NCBI GenBank assembly: GCA_033065855.1
Contig: JAVXUO010000322.1
Coordinates: forward strand, 124,001 to 188,000
Source: Escallonia rubra
Lineage: Eukaryota > Streptophyta > Magnoliopsida > Escalloniales > Escalloniaceae
Direction of reading: 5' to 3'
DNA: 64,000 nucleotides
Below, piece after piece: positions 12,533-24,064 of this stretch. The translations under genes were made by a program, and so were the position numbers. The notes beneath the pieces are model-generated. The model was not told the origin of the DNA. It saw only the letters and a program-made list of their open reading frames with translations, and searched no databases. Position 1 is the stretch's first letter; each line of letters begins with the position of its first letter.

Positions 12533-13600
12533 GGCTTAATTGCACTGTAAACCTTATGTTTGGCAATGAATTGCAACCAAAACCCCAAAGTTTAAAACTC
12601 GACACACAAGACACCAAGGTTTGCCATCTGTTGCAATATCAGGATATCACTAACAGACGTGAGAAAATCCGTTAGTTATCAAGGGTAAGATGGTCAATCC
12701 ATTAGTTCTTATTAATATGTTATCTTCTTCTTCAATCCTTGCTCATCCCAGCCCACCACCACCAAACACCAGAGACATACATTCCATAATCCCACAATAC
12801 GTAATCCCACTATACATCAATAGCTTGAATAAAAATCTTCATTCACGTTGCAGCACTTTTTAGTACCACGAACATCCAAAATCACAACCAAAGGATAATG
12901 CTGGTTCGATTGTGATGGTGGCTTCAGATCTGAGCAGATCTACAGTTGTTGGTGGGTCTTGTGGTGGCGGCTGGGTGGTCGTCTGAAATGATGTTAATGG
13001 GTTCATGGTGGTGATACGGTGGCTGATTAGGATGGAGTTAGTGTCTTTGGGCTTTACAACAACCAGTGATGGTGGTGCTATGGGGGTGATACAATGGTGA
13101 TAGTGGTGGTAGATCAAGGACGGCAGCGTTGGTGGGTTAGTGCAAACGATGGATTTGGCGGTGGTTGGTGGATGTTGTGGTGGTGGTTGGGTGTCATCTG
13201 AAATGTGTTGGTGGGTTGATGACGATGATACAGTGGGTGGGTGGGGTGGAGTTAGGTTGCGGCAGAAGGAGGAGCAGCCAGCGGCGCTTGGGGATGGAGA
13301 AGAAAGAAAGGAAATAGAAAAGAAAAAGAAAAGTTAAAAAGAAAGAAAGAAATCATAATGACAAATGTTTCGATCTGGGCCGTTGAAATTGGTTGAGATA
13401 TGACTTATGCTGAAATAATATTAAGAATGACCTGAAAAGACAAAAGTATCCTTGAAAAGTAACGGAATCGTTGACTCCCGTTAGTGATATCGTGATATTG
13501 CAACAGATGCAAACCTTGGGGTCTTGTGTGTCGAGTTTTAAACTTTGGGATTTTGGTTGTAATTCATTGCCAAACATAGGGTTTACAGTGCAATTAAGCC
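12533..13600. mobile_element. Mutator-like non-autonomous element inside Copia B
   Basis: The first and last ~130 bp are an inverted repeat beginning GGCTTAATTGCACTGTAAAC on both sides, differing at only a handful of positions by eye. It is flanked by perfect 9-bp duplications TAAAATAAA (12524-12532 and 13601-13609), diagnostic of Mutator-superfamily insertion. The 1068-bp element has a GGTGG-rich core in which about 12930-13040 and 13140-13260 are imperfect copies of each other. It encodes no transposase. The frames of 85 and 65 codons in its core are low-complexity and I do not regard them as genes. The MITE also supplies the apparent N-terminus (right of 12532) of the long gag frame of element B. 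Confidence 0.92.
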
Positions 13601-14773
13601 TAAAATAAATTGAGGGATAAACAATTTATTTGTATGAAAAAGGTAAATACACAAAACCTTTCTCAAAAGAAAAAAATATTAACATATCACTTATAACCTT
13701 CCGTTGGGCCAGTTATTAACATACAAGTGTTTTTCCATCCTTAACAATTTGGAAATCATTAAAAGCAACATGAGTACAATTATATCACCGTTGGGCAGAA
13801 AATAATTTGACCCGTGCAACTTATTATTTCATTTATTTCTGCTTAAAATTTAAAATATAATCTTCCGTTGGGCCGATTAATATTTCAATTAATAAGCTTA
13901 ACATGATGTAGTTTATCATTATCTCAACTTATAAAAGACAATAAACTTCCGTTGGGCCGCTTACTGCCAAAATAAGCAAAAATCACTAATTATTTTAAGT
14001 TCATTATCATAGTCTAGACATGCCAAACAAAGCATAAAGTTTTGGCATGATCTGGTAATTTCAGACTAATTCTTGAAATTATAATAATATTGGCTTATAT
14101 TCATCAGTATCCCATAATATAAGCCAATATTAAAATACATATGTTATCAATAATAACATATCAAATAAACAATTTTAATAGGCACAATTAAAATACATAA
14201 ACCCTTTTGAAAATCTATTTTAAAATGACCAAACAGGCCCAATTCAGTATCTACAAGCCCCTTTGAAGAGGCCATAACAGGCCCAAGTTTAAGTAGCCAA
14301 AAATAGCCTAGTTCGTTGGCCTAAATGCCTAGACAGCAGGCCATTTAACAGGCCTCATTACGGCCCAACAACTTCGGCTCACTAGACTTCATCAAGCCAC
14401 AAGGGCCGATCCCGCAGGCCACAAAACAGGCCCAAAACAGGCCTAAATAACTTTTGTTTCTGCTGGGTCATTTAACAGGCCACATGGCCATTTTTTTGTT
14501 TTGCTAAGTAACAAAACACCAAAGACATAGGCCACATACCTCACGGCCCAAACAGGCCACATGCTCTTTCAGCATATTCACTAACAGGCCACAACCTTAC
14601 TTTTAATGGCCCAAATTTATAACAAAGTAATCTGGAAACCTACCTTTTGGCGCAGCCTGTTTTTTTTTTTTCTTACTTTAACGTTAGGCATAATTCATCA
14701 ATTATTCCAACAATCTTAAAAGGGAAGTTCTATGTTTATGCAATCGATTAATGCGGCTCTGATACCACATGTT

Positions 14774-14929
14774 AGCATTATTCTCTCCAAACCCCATGTA
14801 TTGTCGATGTGGGACTTGACACCCGCCCTCACGCGAAGCGTAGGAATAAGAGGTGCTCCTCTTGAATAAGAGATGGTCCCGTTGGATCGAATGGGGCGAC
14901 AGGAGCCTAGCTCTGATACCATGCTTGAA
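14774..14929 (-). mobile_element. TRIM-like scrap between Copia B and Copia A-
   Basis: On the minus strand, a Met-tRNA primer-binding motif (TGGTATCAGAGC, 14910-14921) is followed by ~85 bp of non-coding sequence and a purine tract (GTGAGGGCGGG). About 52 bp starting TGTCAAGTCCCACATCG and ending GCTAACA come next, and then the second primer-binding motif at 14756-14767. PBS, short filler, PPT and a 'CCCACATCG' LTR start is the layout of TRIM-type miniature LTR elements. Only a partial copy seems present. A piece of the same LTR-like sequence recurs at 6262-6291. It could instead be the end of Copia B's own 5' LTR. Confidence 0.45.
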
Positions 14930-17900
14930 CCTGCTACAAGCATATCATCTACATACAGAGTTAAAATAATGAAGTCCTCACTATTAAACTTCTGAAAATA
15001 AACACAGTGATCAGAGTCGCATCTAGTGAAGTTTGTCTGCTTCATGAAACTGTCAAACTTCCAATACCACTGTCTAGGAGCTTGCTTTAGGCCATACAAG
15101 CTCCTCTTCAACCTGCAAACCATTCCCTCCTTACCCTTGACTTCAAACCTCTATGGCTGATGCATGTAGATTTCTTCCTCCAAATCCCCATGGAGAAATG
15201 CTGTCTTAACATCCAGCTGCTCTAGATGTAAGTCCTCTATAGCTACAATGCTTAATATCGTACGAATTGAAGTCATCTTCACAACATGAGAGAAGATTTC
15301 TTGGAAATCAATACCTTTCCTCTGTCGATACCCTTTCTCAACTAGTCTTGCCTTGTATCTCTTTATTCCTCCAGCTTCATTTTTAATCATGTATACCCAT
15401 TTATTGTACAGAACATTTTTACCTGCAGGGAGCTTTACCAAATCCCAAGTTTGGTTTTGTTCAAGTGAAGCCATCTCATCTTTCATGGCTTGCTCCCATT
15501 TTAACCTGGATTCATCCTGTATCGCTTCTTGATAACATTCTGGCTCTCCAGAATCAGTATACAAAATATAATCTAGTGGAAGACAAAGTTTGTCAGGAGC
15601 TTTCCTTACCCGACTGCTCTTTCTGAGGTTAAGAGTTTCAGGCACTTGTTGTTGATCACCAGCTCAAATTTCAGTATCAGTTGTCTCATCAAGGACTTCT
15701 GGACTTTCTATCCTGGGTATCTGTCCATCTTTTGGCTCATCAAGTTCCATGTATTCCTTGCTTTCTATTTCAATTCCATGTTCTTGTAACCTATCCTTAT
15801 ACAACTGTGATTCATCGAATATGACATCCCTACTCCTGATGATTTTGTTATGTTCGTAGTCCCACAAACGATAACCATATTCATCACCTCCATATCCAAT
15901 AAATACACACTTCTGAGATTTAGAGTCAAGTTTCTTCCTCTCCTCTTTATTAATATGAGCATAAGCAATACATCCAAAAACTCTCAGAAAAGAATAATTT
16001 ACTGGTTTACCTGACCATTCTTCTTCAGGAATACCACCATTTAAAGCACTGGCCGGACTTCTGTTAATTAGATATACAACAGTATCAACAGCTGCTGCCC
16101 AGAACTGTAGAGGTAAATCAGCATGTATCCTCATGTACCTTGCTCGTTCCATGATGGTTCGATTCATCCTCTCTGCCAAGCCATTTTCTTGAGGCGTCCT
16201 CTTAATAGTTCTTATTAACCTGATACCATTATTGGAACAATATTCTTGGAACCCTCTATCACGATACTCACCCCCATTGTCAGATTTTAGGCATTTTACC
16301 TTGTTCCCTATTTCATTCTCAACAAGAGCTTTCCACTTCTTAAAAGTGTGATAAACATCAGATTTATGTTTGATGGCATATATCCAGGTCTTTCTACTAG
16401 CATCATCTATAAAAGAAACAAAGTAGAAATTACCTTCAAGAGACTTTACTGTAGTAGGTCCGCAAACATCCGTATGAACTAACTCCAGTCTTTCAGTCTT
16501 CCTCTCTTTACCATCATTCCGAAAACTGACTCGCTTTTGCTTTCCATAGACACAACCCTCGCAAAAATCCAACTGAATGTTCTTCATCCATGGCAACAGA
16601 TTCTTTGAGTGTAGAATTCTCATACCACTCTCACTTAAATGTCTCAACATGTGATGCCATAATGTAGTCCTCAGATTTTCTATAGAAGCCAAAGAGATAG
16701 AGTTGTTATAGGTACCTAAAAGAGTATATAGGGTTCCTACTCTTTCTCCTCTTGCTACCACCATCGACCCTTTGGTCACCTTCCACTGTTTTTCACCAAA
16801 TGCCACAAAATAGCCTTCACGATCCAACCCGCTGACGGATATAAGGTTCTTCTGCAGTTCTGAAATATGTCTAACATCATTCAAAATTAGGGTTCCTCCA
16901 TTTGACAGTTTAATTTCGACTTTTCCCTTTCCAACAATGCTGCACCGATATCCATTCCCGACAGTCACATGTCCATAATCACCATGAACATAATCACTGA
17001 AATAATCCCTATGAGGTGTACAATGAATCGAGGCTCCTGAGTCTACATACCACACTTTGGAATTATCATCCACTGTAGCAGAAAGACATAAATCGTCATA
17101 TGTCCGTTTGTTTGAACTTACCATGTTTGCCCCTTCATCATCACCTTGTCTTCCCCCTGCTCCCTTTTTCTTCTTTGGTTATGTACAATCATTCTTCTTA
17201 TGACCTTCCTTATTACAATTTCAGCATACTATGGTTCTCCTTTTCGACTTCGACTTGCCTCTTGATTTTGATCTTCCTCTTGTAGGACTTCTTCCCCTGT
17301 TATTCTGCTTGTTATTCTGTCTACCTCTGGATTCCACGGACAAAGCAGCACTAGATGTTATACCATCACCAATTGTCTTTCTCCGCATTTCATCATTCAT
17401 CACATAACTCACAACATCATTAAGTGTTAGCGTTCCAGAAATAGTAGAATTACTCACTGTCGTTACCAAGTTATTCCAACTATCAGGCAGTGAACACAAA
17501 AATAACAAAGCCCTAATTTCATCATCAAAATTAATGCCGACAGATTCCAATTGATTTTTAACACCGTTAAAATCATTTAAATGATCAACAACAGAACCAT
17601 TTTCAGACATTCTCATATTAAACAGTTTCTTCATGAGAAATACCTTATTCGAAGCAGAAGGTTTTTCATACAATTTCTCCAATGCTTTCATCACAATTGC
17701 AGTAGTTTTTTCTTTGGAGATATTGAATGTTACTTGTGCGGTTAGGCTAAGTCTTACTGTAGCCAGTGTCTTTCTGTCCAAAATCGCCCACTCACTCGCA
17801 TTCATCGCTTCAGGTTTCTCTCCCACCTGGGGTAGATACAAATCTTTTTGATACAAGTAGTCTTCAACTTGCATCTTCCACCACTGGAAATTCATACCAT

Positions 17901-18420
17901 TAAATTTCTCAATCTTTCTTTTACCTTCTTCGGCCATTGCTCCCACTCAAACGTAGAACCTACGTGAGTAAAACTCGAACCCAAGCTCTGGTACCAGTAG
18001 TTACAAAACGCAGCAACTACGAAGCAATATATTAAGAACAAAGAAACGAGAAATTTAAATAAAAATTAACCAAATGCACAACACAAGAATTACGAGGTTC
18101 ACCAATATGGCTACGTCCTCGGAGTATGACCAGATTTCGATTTCACTATTCAGCAGCGTTACAACCAAAATCTTAACGCCCACTTTATGTTGTGGTTTTC
18201 TCTCTTAACCCAAAACAATACAAGACCATGTATATTTATTTAGAGCTAAGAGGTGATCTTTCTCTAAATAACCAATGTGGGACAAGACACTTATATACTT
18301 GGGCTAAGTTGTGACCTTCTTTCCATAAGCAATGTGGGACAACCTCACAAAAACTTGCTTTCGGGTCACTAACTCATTGTAACAATGTCTCTGAATTGAG
18401 ATCAGGCTCCACATACAACA
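14930..18420 (-). mobile_element. Copia 'A-': 5' LTR, gag, protease, integrase, part of RT
   Basis: A minus-strand Tnt1/Tork-like Copia fragment. The 5' LTR is about 18000-18420 (starting TGTTGTATGTGGAGCC), with a primer-binding site TGGTACCAGAGC at 17985-17996. Gag spans about 17230-17940, with an arginine/serine-rich tail and a CCHC region near 17170-17230. Protease is near 17020-17040 ('DSGASIHC'), GAG-pre-integrase about 16550-16750, integrase about 16040-16540 ('SFIDDASRKTWIY', 'GLAERMNRTIMERARY'), and RT about 14940-15500 ('YVDDM'). The RT stops at the junction with the TRIM-like scrap, so RNase H and the 3' LTR are absent. About three breaks are apparent. Compared with X it is well preserved and therefore younger. 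Confidence 0.85.
17998..18420 (-). repeat. 5' LTR of Copia A-
   Basis: About 420 bp, starting TGTTGTATGTGGAG at 18420 and ending next to the primer-binding site. Positions 18120-18420 match the inverted LTR at about 7598-7889. A TATA-like 'aagtatataagtg' sits near 18290-18300. Confidence 0.8.
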
Positions 18421-18425
18421 AAAGT
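18421..18425. repeat. target-site duplication AAAGT, right copy
   Basis: Matches 3852-3856 and marks the right edge of the 14.6-kb composite insertion. Integrase homology of element X resumes immediately after it. Confidence 0.85.
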
Positions 18426-20279
18426 CATGTCGGGAAAATGCATTTACAACTGATGTATTCCACATTAACAGGCTGCCCAGTCCTCTTATCGTAGTCAGTC
18501 TCCTCTCGACAAAAAAATAGAAAAGTCATTGCCATTTAATTACAGTGCTTTGAGAGTTTTTGGGTTGTCTTGATTTCCTCACTTGCGACCTTCGAATCAA
18601 AGTAAACTTGACTTTAGACCCAAAAGGTGTCTGTTTGTAGGCTATAGTCTTGTTCATAAGGGTTACAAGTGTTTGGATACCGTCAACAACAAATTGTATG
18701 TCACCCCACGTGTCGTTTTGGATGAATACCATATGCCTTATGCTAGCTAGCCAAATGTTTGTTAGGCAATCCGCTACTGGTATACCATTTTTTCCTCTAA
18801 CATTATTGGTCCAAACTCATGTTGTAACTTCATAATTAGCCTTACCAAATCCAAGAACTACAAGAATCCTACATCTTTTTCTCCCTCCTAGCTCATCCAT
18901 TGAACCCATTACCATTCGTCCCATCAAACCTGTTGTTGAGGATTTGCCTGGCACTTGCTTACAAAATCACTTCCTTCAGACCCTATTGTTACTAACGCCA
19001 AAGTTGGCAGTACTGGCAAATGCAAAATTTTTCTCTCATCTCGGTCTTATTTGCAGCCAAACCTATAGGGAATTGAACCAACCTCTTACTCACAAGCTGC
19101 ATAATATCCTCACTGACGTCGTGCAATGGGGTACAAGTACATCACCTTAGTGGCTGATGGCACTTGGTTCCTTATGCCATCTTCCGCTTCCCACACCAAT
19201 ATCATTCAACTATAGGTGGATATCCAAAATTAAAAGAAAAACTGATGGTTTCGTTGAGGGTTACAAGGCACGCCTTGTCGCCAAACGTTTCAAGCAACAA
19301 GCTGGTATTGACTACAGTTAGACTTTCAGTCCCGTTGTTAAAACCACCACAATCTGTGTTGCGTTATATTTACCTGCTTCATTTGTCTGCAAGATCAACA
19401 GCTTGATGTCCATAATGCGTTCTTGCATCCATGGGCAAATTAAGAGGATATATACATGGTACAACCCCCTAGCTATTTTGACTTGGAACATCGTGCAAAT
19501 CGCACAAGTCCCTTTATGGTCTTAAGCAAGTACCGCGAGCTTGGTACCACTGCCTTTCAGTTCGCTAATATCACTCACACGGGTTTTGTGGGTTCAAAGG
19601 TAGATACTCTTGTAGGTACAATGTGAAAGAATTTTCTTGTGCATTCTCATCTATGTGGAATATTGATTACATGTGTTTCTGTCACGACCCGAACCCACGG
19701 GTAGGCCCGTGAGCTAGGCACGTGACCGGCCGCAGACCCAATAGGCTCCAACCGAGGGCTCTGCCAGGCCTTACTACAATCCTGTGACTCCAAAAATAAT
19801 TCTAATTTACAGACCTCCAAAAATTCGAATAAAACTCTTATTACACGTCCTTAAAACTTATAAAGAAAACTTGAGGAGACCTAAGCTCCTTACATCAGTT
19901 CAAGCATAATATAAATTAACATAGACTAAAATATTCGAATAATGGACACTCATTATTCTAAAAGTTCTCTTCGGGCACTTCTCCCCCGTGTGGCTCATAC
20001 GGCTCCGCTTCCCTTAAGTCGTCACCTGAAAAGTAAGGAATGAGCGAAAGCCCAGCAAATACACCAGCCATGTTCCTAAAATAAGTTTGAAATTTCTAAA
20101 ACATGCCATGGGTTTTCTTTCAACAAATCCAACATTCGGTCATTGTCATTCTTAAAACCTTTTCCAAATACATATACACATATATATAAAGATTCAAAAA
20201 GAGGATTTTCAAATATGAGTACGATCATCGTTAATTACATTCACATCAAACGCATATTTTTCTTTCGTTAGGTATGTTG

Positions 20280-20445
20280 CGGCCAGCGTACGAGCCCTCC
20301 TGACTAGGGCCCGAAATCCCTCCTACACCCGGGATAAATTTTTGTGGACGCATGGGCGAACCACCAGCCACAGTACTGTGCATCAACGTATGAGCCCCGT
20401 TGACCAGGGCCCGAAATCCAACATTCCCCCGTTGGATATGGGGCA
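20280..20445. repeat. two imperfect copies of a ~100-bp segment
   Basis: 'gcgtacgagccc...gactagggcccgaaatcc' at about 20286-20323 recurs as 'acgtatgagcccc...gaccagggcccgaaatcc' at about 20388-20420, inside the large solo-LTR-like insertion. Confidence 0.6.
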
Positions 20446-21174
20446 CAACAACCAAGACAAGTTTCATTTGCTCATTCAACATGTACTCAGTAAAATCCAT
20501 AACATTTGATTCACATAACATTCCATGGCATTCTTTCAAGTTACATTTGTCATCAAATACTTTAGAAATAAAACGTATGCAACATAAAACTTTAAACTTC
20601 AAATGGTCAAATCATAAATACATATTATAGTTTTTGCAAATAAATATACGGAGGAACATGACAGGGGTACTTACCTTGCTCAAACATGGCTTCTGGTATT
20701 TGGTCAAATGTCGGCCCTAGCTCTTGACTATCCAAACCTAAATAACAAATCATACGGATGTCATTTATTGACGCTCGGGCACGTTTAGATATTATGTTTC
20801 TCTTAGATGAGTAAACTTTACCCAACCATCCCCCGACTTATGTATAATTGCCTATTTGCCCCCAATGCCTAAAGTACCTTATTCACCCAGATATAATCTA
20901 AAAGAGTCATTAGAAATAATTTAATAACTTAATTTACTATTTAAAAAAAAAAGCACCGAAATCTCTTTGACGAAAAAATTACTTAGCATGCTTATTAAGC
21001 TCCGAAAAATCTGAAACTTTTACTGTATGTAGATCTTGCAAAATTAATATAAGTTACTTCTTTGAGTTTTGTCCAAATAATATTCTAAAAATATTTTAAA
21101 AATTCGAAAAGAAACTGCTGGAATATGGTACCTTTTTAGCGACACTTTTTGAGTTTAAAAGTTTAGAACCAAGT

Positions 21175-21270
21175 TCTCTCTCTCTCTCTCTCTCTCTCTC
21201 TACGCAGCATCACTTTTCTCATACAAACCCATCTCCTTCTTCATACAAACCCATCTCCTTCCTCATACAA
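21175..21270. repeat. CT microsatellite and short tandem repeat
   Basis: A perfect (TC)n run covers 21175-21201. From about 21219 to 21270 there are roughly three copies of a ~23-bp unit of the form 'tcatacaaacccatctcct'. Confidence 0.85.
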
Positions 21271-23845
21271 CCCAACATGTGTTCTTACCTAAAGCACTTT
21301 ACAAACAGTACTCACACATGCATGCCCCCTTCTCCTATATCTTGTCATGCACCCACAAACACTCCCATAATCTATACGCAACCTACCAATTTTTCTGCCA
21401 ACTCACGACAACCCCAAACACACACTATTAAACACCCAGTACACATATCTTCACATTTCACTCCCTACACACATATGTACACACTACATGTACACATACA
21501 CATGCACACAAACACACCCATTAAAGCCATAACTAGCAACAAGCTCTCTACCCAGATCTGTATTCCTAGGAGTGTTCAACTTTTCCCTGGCTAATCAACT
21601 CTCCTGGGACTCCAAAACCGCAGGAGCTATGCATATGACATTACATCAGCAAATTAAACTACAATCATAATTTCTCGCTCCATTTCACTAACTATTCAAC
21701 CATATTGTTTAGTGATAGAGCTATAATGCACATATATAAGGAGCTGCTATGTAACTACCATCTTCGTTTGACTTGATCTCCTTCCTTTTTCATCCCTGTA
21801 CACACAAAAACGCCACAATACATACTCACAACCACCACCCACACAATTCCTACTAACCATTTTCTTTCCCACTTTCAGAGATCCGTTTCATACACTAATG
21901 GCACATACACACTTTTGCACGCACACACAGGCGTTTTCTTCTTGCCCAAGCCCCACGGCATTCCCCGGCAATGGCCTCGCCGGGAACGTCCTCGCCGCTC
22001 TGCTGCTCCCTCGTCTTCTTCATCGCACATGGCCGCATCAACACAATCGTTTAGCCGTTCCCGTTTCTACCGTGGCAGTCATGTGACCCTTTCTTCTCCT
22101 TCCACATTTCTCTCCATAATCTACATACAAGTCTCTCAACTCTCACCCAACGTCCATCACAGCCGTGAGCCCTCCCTTCTTGCTGCCAAAAAAAACACAC
22201 AAACCCACGTAATACCCCTCATTCCTTCGCCTGTACACACAATATTCCCTGTAATACCCAACATAAACGCAGCCCCATTCCCTTCTCCCAGTTCTTGTCC
22301 AGTGCATATATATTCCCCAATACCCATTTCACGGCAAGGTCTCTTCCCTTGCTATAAAACCCACAAGATAGTCGTAGACACATATAACATCCTAAAGGTA
22401 ATTGATTTTGGAGAGAAGGTAGAAATCTTACCTGAAGGTTTCGCCGGAAAAGTCTTTTGCCAAGCTTTCTTCGTCTCTCTCCCGTACTCTCCTCTGCCGT
22501 CATTCAGATGGTTGTAATTTAGGGTCGGCTGGTGTTGGTAGCTTATGAATATATATTAATCCCTAAACCAAAGAATTACTAAAAGCCCCCCCTTTTTATT
22601 TCATGATCCATCTAAATTCTACCCGGAACATCTATTTTTATACAAATGCTCAAATATGGCTATTTTATGAACGGTTAACGTAGTAAGAGAATTTGACGGT
22701 CTATCACCGACTCTGCTACACTAATTCGTACTAAAAACTGCGAATGAAAATATCGACGCTAACTATAAGTATAAAATTGTCGCTGAAGGTCTCTCTAAAA
22801 AAAGAAATCAATTAACGCTAATCCTTGACAGGGACAATAATCAATATCAATAATATATGTTATCGTTACGTTTTTTTTTATCCTAGGATTGTCGCTATAA
22901 GTAATAATAACCGTGTAATCTAGGTTCGGGGCATCACAATTCTCCCTCATCTATTCAGTCAATCATCAAAGCTTTGAGTCTTGAGTTTGCTGTCAATAGT
23001 TTGTGTTCAATGCACTATTTTCTTCGATGTCCTAGGGTCTCATGTTATCTCAACAAAAATATAATTTGGATTTGTAGCACCGTACCAACTTCACTGACGC
23101 CAAATCTGTGTACACTCCAATGGAAACTTCAGCCCAGCTTTCTCATGAGTCAGGCAATGCCTTATCATCATCCACCGAGTATCAAAGTTTCGTCAGCACA
23201 TTACGAATCTGTATGTAATTCGGCCTGATATATCGTTTCCTACCAAACAAGTAGTACAATATGCATACTCCAAGGTCTGATCATTGGACAGCTGCGAAAA
23301 GGATTGTCCCTTACCTTAAGGCCACCCCTACCTATGGTGTTTTTGTTGGTAAGTCATCCATGTAATCTCTCACTGCCTTTTCAGATGCGGACTGGGCTGC
23401 TGCCTAGATAATCGTCATTCCACCAATGGATATTGTATTTACCTTGGCCATAACCTAATTTACTCAAAGAAATAACCCATCGTCGCTCATTCGCGTACCT
23501 AAGTGGAGTATAACGCTTTGGCGAATGCCACTATGGAACTAGATTGGTTTTCGTTATTGTTACTTAAGTTGGATGTCTCTCTATGTTCTCCAGCTACCTT
23601 ATGGTGATAACATTTGAGCTATTTACCTTGCTGCTAGTCGTTTTCTCCATGCTCGCAAAAAGCATATGGAAAACACATAATCATTTCGTTAGAGAATGGA
23701 TTGCTGCGAAAGCCTTGCATGTTCATTAGGTATCAACTACTTATCAAGTAGCTGATATCTTCACGAAGCATTCGAGTTTTTCTCGTTCTTGTCAGTTGCA
23801 ATTCAAGCTCAACGTGATGGACCCGTTGTGCTTGCATGGGAGCAT

Positions 23846-24064
23846 TGGATAAACTGCTGACCGAGCGAAACCCATAGAATCGCATCAAGTCAATTAAATT
23901 TGATCTAAAGACATGATTCACACGGTTAATTAATGAATAGGATTGTTGTTGATATCCTTCTTCCAACCGGTATAACTTGTAATTCAAACTCAAGTGTAAT
24001 AGCTCCAGATGTATTATAAAATGAATACAACTCCCTCGCTCTCTTTATGAGAGTATTTTCAACA
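23846..24064 (+). repeat. 3' LTR of Copia X
   Basis: 219 bp starting TGGATAAACT directly after a purine-rich tract and ending TTTTCAACA, with a TATA-like 'attataaaatg' at about 24013-24023. No partner 5' LTR is visible in the window. Confidence 0.6.

Larger units (their letters stand above)
7890..14773 (-). mobile_element. Copia element B, nearly complete coding order, with a nested MITE
   Basis: A minus-strand Copia element. From right to left it has a Met-tRNA primer-binding site (TGGTATCAGAGC, 14756-14767), a long leader (about 13610-14745), gag (about 11800-12500), a CCHC knuckle near 11640-11690 ('CHFCKDKGHMRKEC'), protease near 11530-11550 ('WVDTGAT'), integrase (about 10400-11000), RT (about 9000-9990, 'YVDDIL'), RNase H (8375-8740, 'NNKSSGGTKHIEIKY'), a purine tract near 7977-7990, and about 87 bp of 3' LTR beginning TGTTGGATTTGATCGG at about 7976. 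A Mutator-like MITE (12533-13600) splits it just upstream of gag. Both LTRs are fragmentary. It is broken, with roughly five to seven breaks. Confidence 0.8.
19680..22938. mobile_element. large solo LTR (or LARD-like element) inside Copia X
   Basis: This 3.26-kb insertion splits the RT domain of element X. It begins TGTCACGACCCGAACC and ends with a sequence whose reverse complement is TGTGATGCCCCGAACC, an imperfect 16-bp terminal inverted repeat (13 of 16) with TG/CA ends. The flanking pentamers TTTCT (19676-19680) and ATTCT (22939-22943) look like a target-site duplication with one mismatch, the edge being ambiguous by one base. No second copy of its start occurs inside, so a solo LTR is likelier than a full element. 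A TATA-like 'acatatataagg' lies at about 21731. The 200-codon frame at 21915-22517 shows no known domain. The coding strand is not determinable. Confidence 0.65.
2900..24064 (+). mobile_element. Copia element X, old, interrupted by two insertions
   Basis: A decayed Ty1/Copia element reading left to right. Protease-like sequence lies near 2915-3000, GAG-pre-integrase at about 3080-3400, and the integrase core from about 3480 to 3851. Integrase homology resumes at 18426 with the style '.FVGYSL.HKGY.CLD' near 18620-18680. Reverse transcriptase occupies about 19200-19679 and 22944-23230, RNase H about 23380-23780, a purine tract is at 23833-23845, and the 3' LTR is 23846-24064. The gaps 3857-18420 and 19680-22938 are later insertions. 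Its own sequence totals only about 3.4 kb. No 5' LTR or gag was found, so the left end appears truncated. It is broken many times (well over ten) and is the oldest layer of the nest. Confidence 0.8.

Noticed and set aside
12860-13337. 85- and 65-codon frames on opposite strands
   Set aside because: Low-complexity translation of the GGTGG-rich core of the Mutator-like MITE.
14756-14921. tRNA gene fragments suggested by TGGTATCAGAGC
   Set aside because: These are primer-binding sites complementary to the 3' end of initiator Met-tRNA in LTR elements. No cloverleaf or A/B boxes surround them.
21915-22517. 200-codon plus-strand open frame
   Set aside because: Ser/Pro/His-rich translation with no domain, overlapped by other open frames on both strands, and inside a solo-LTR-like insertion.
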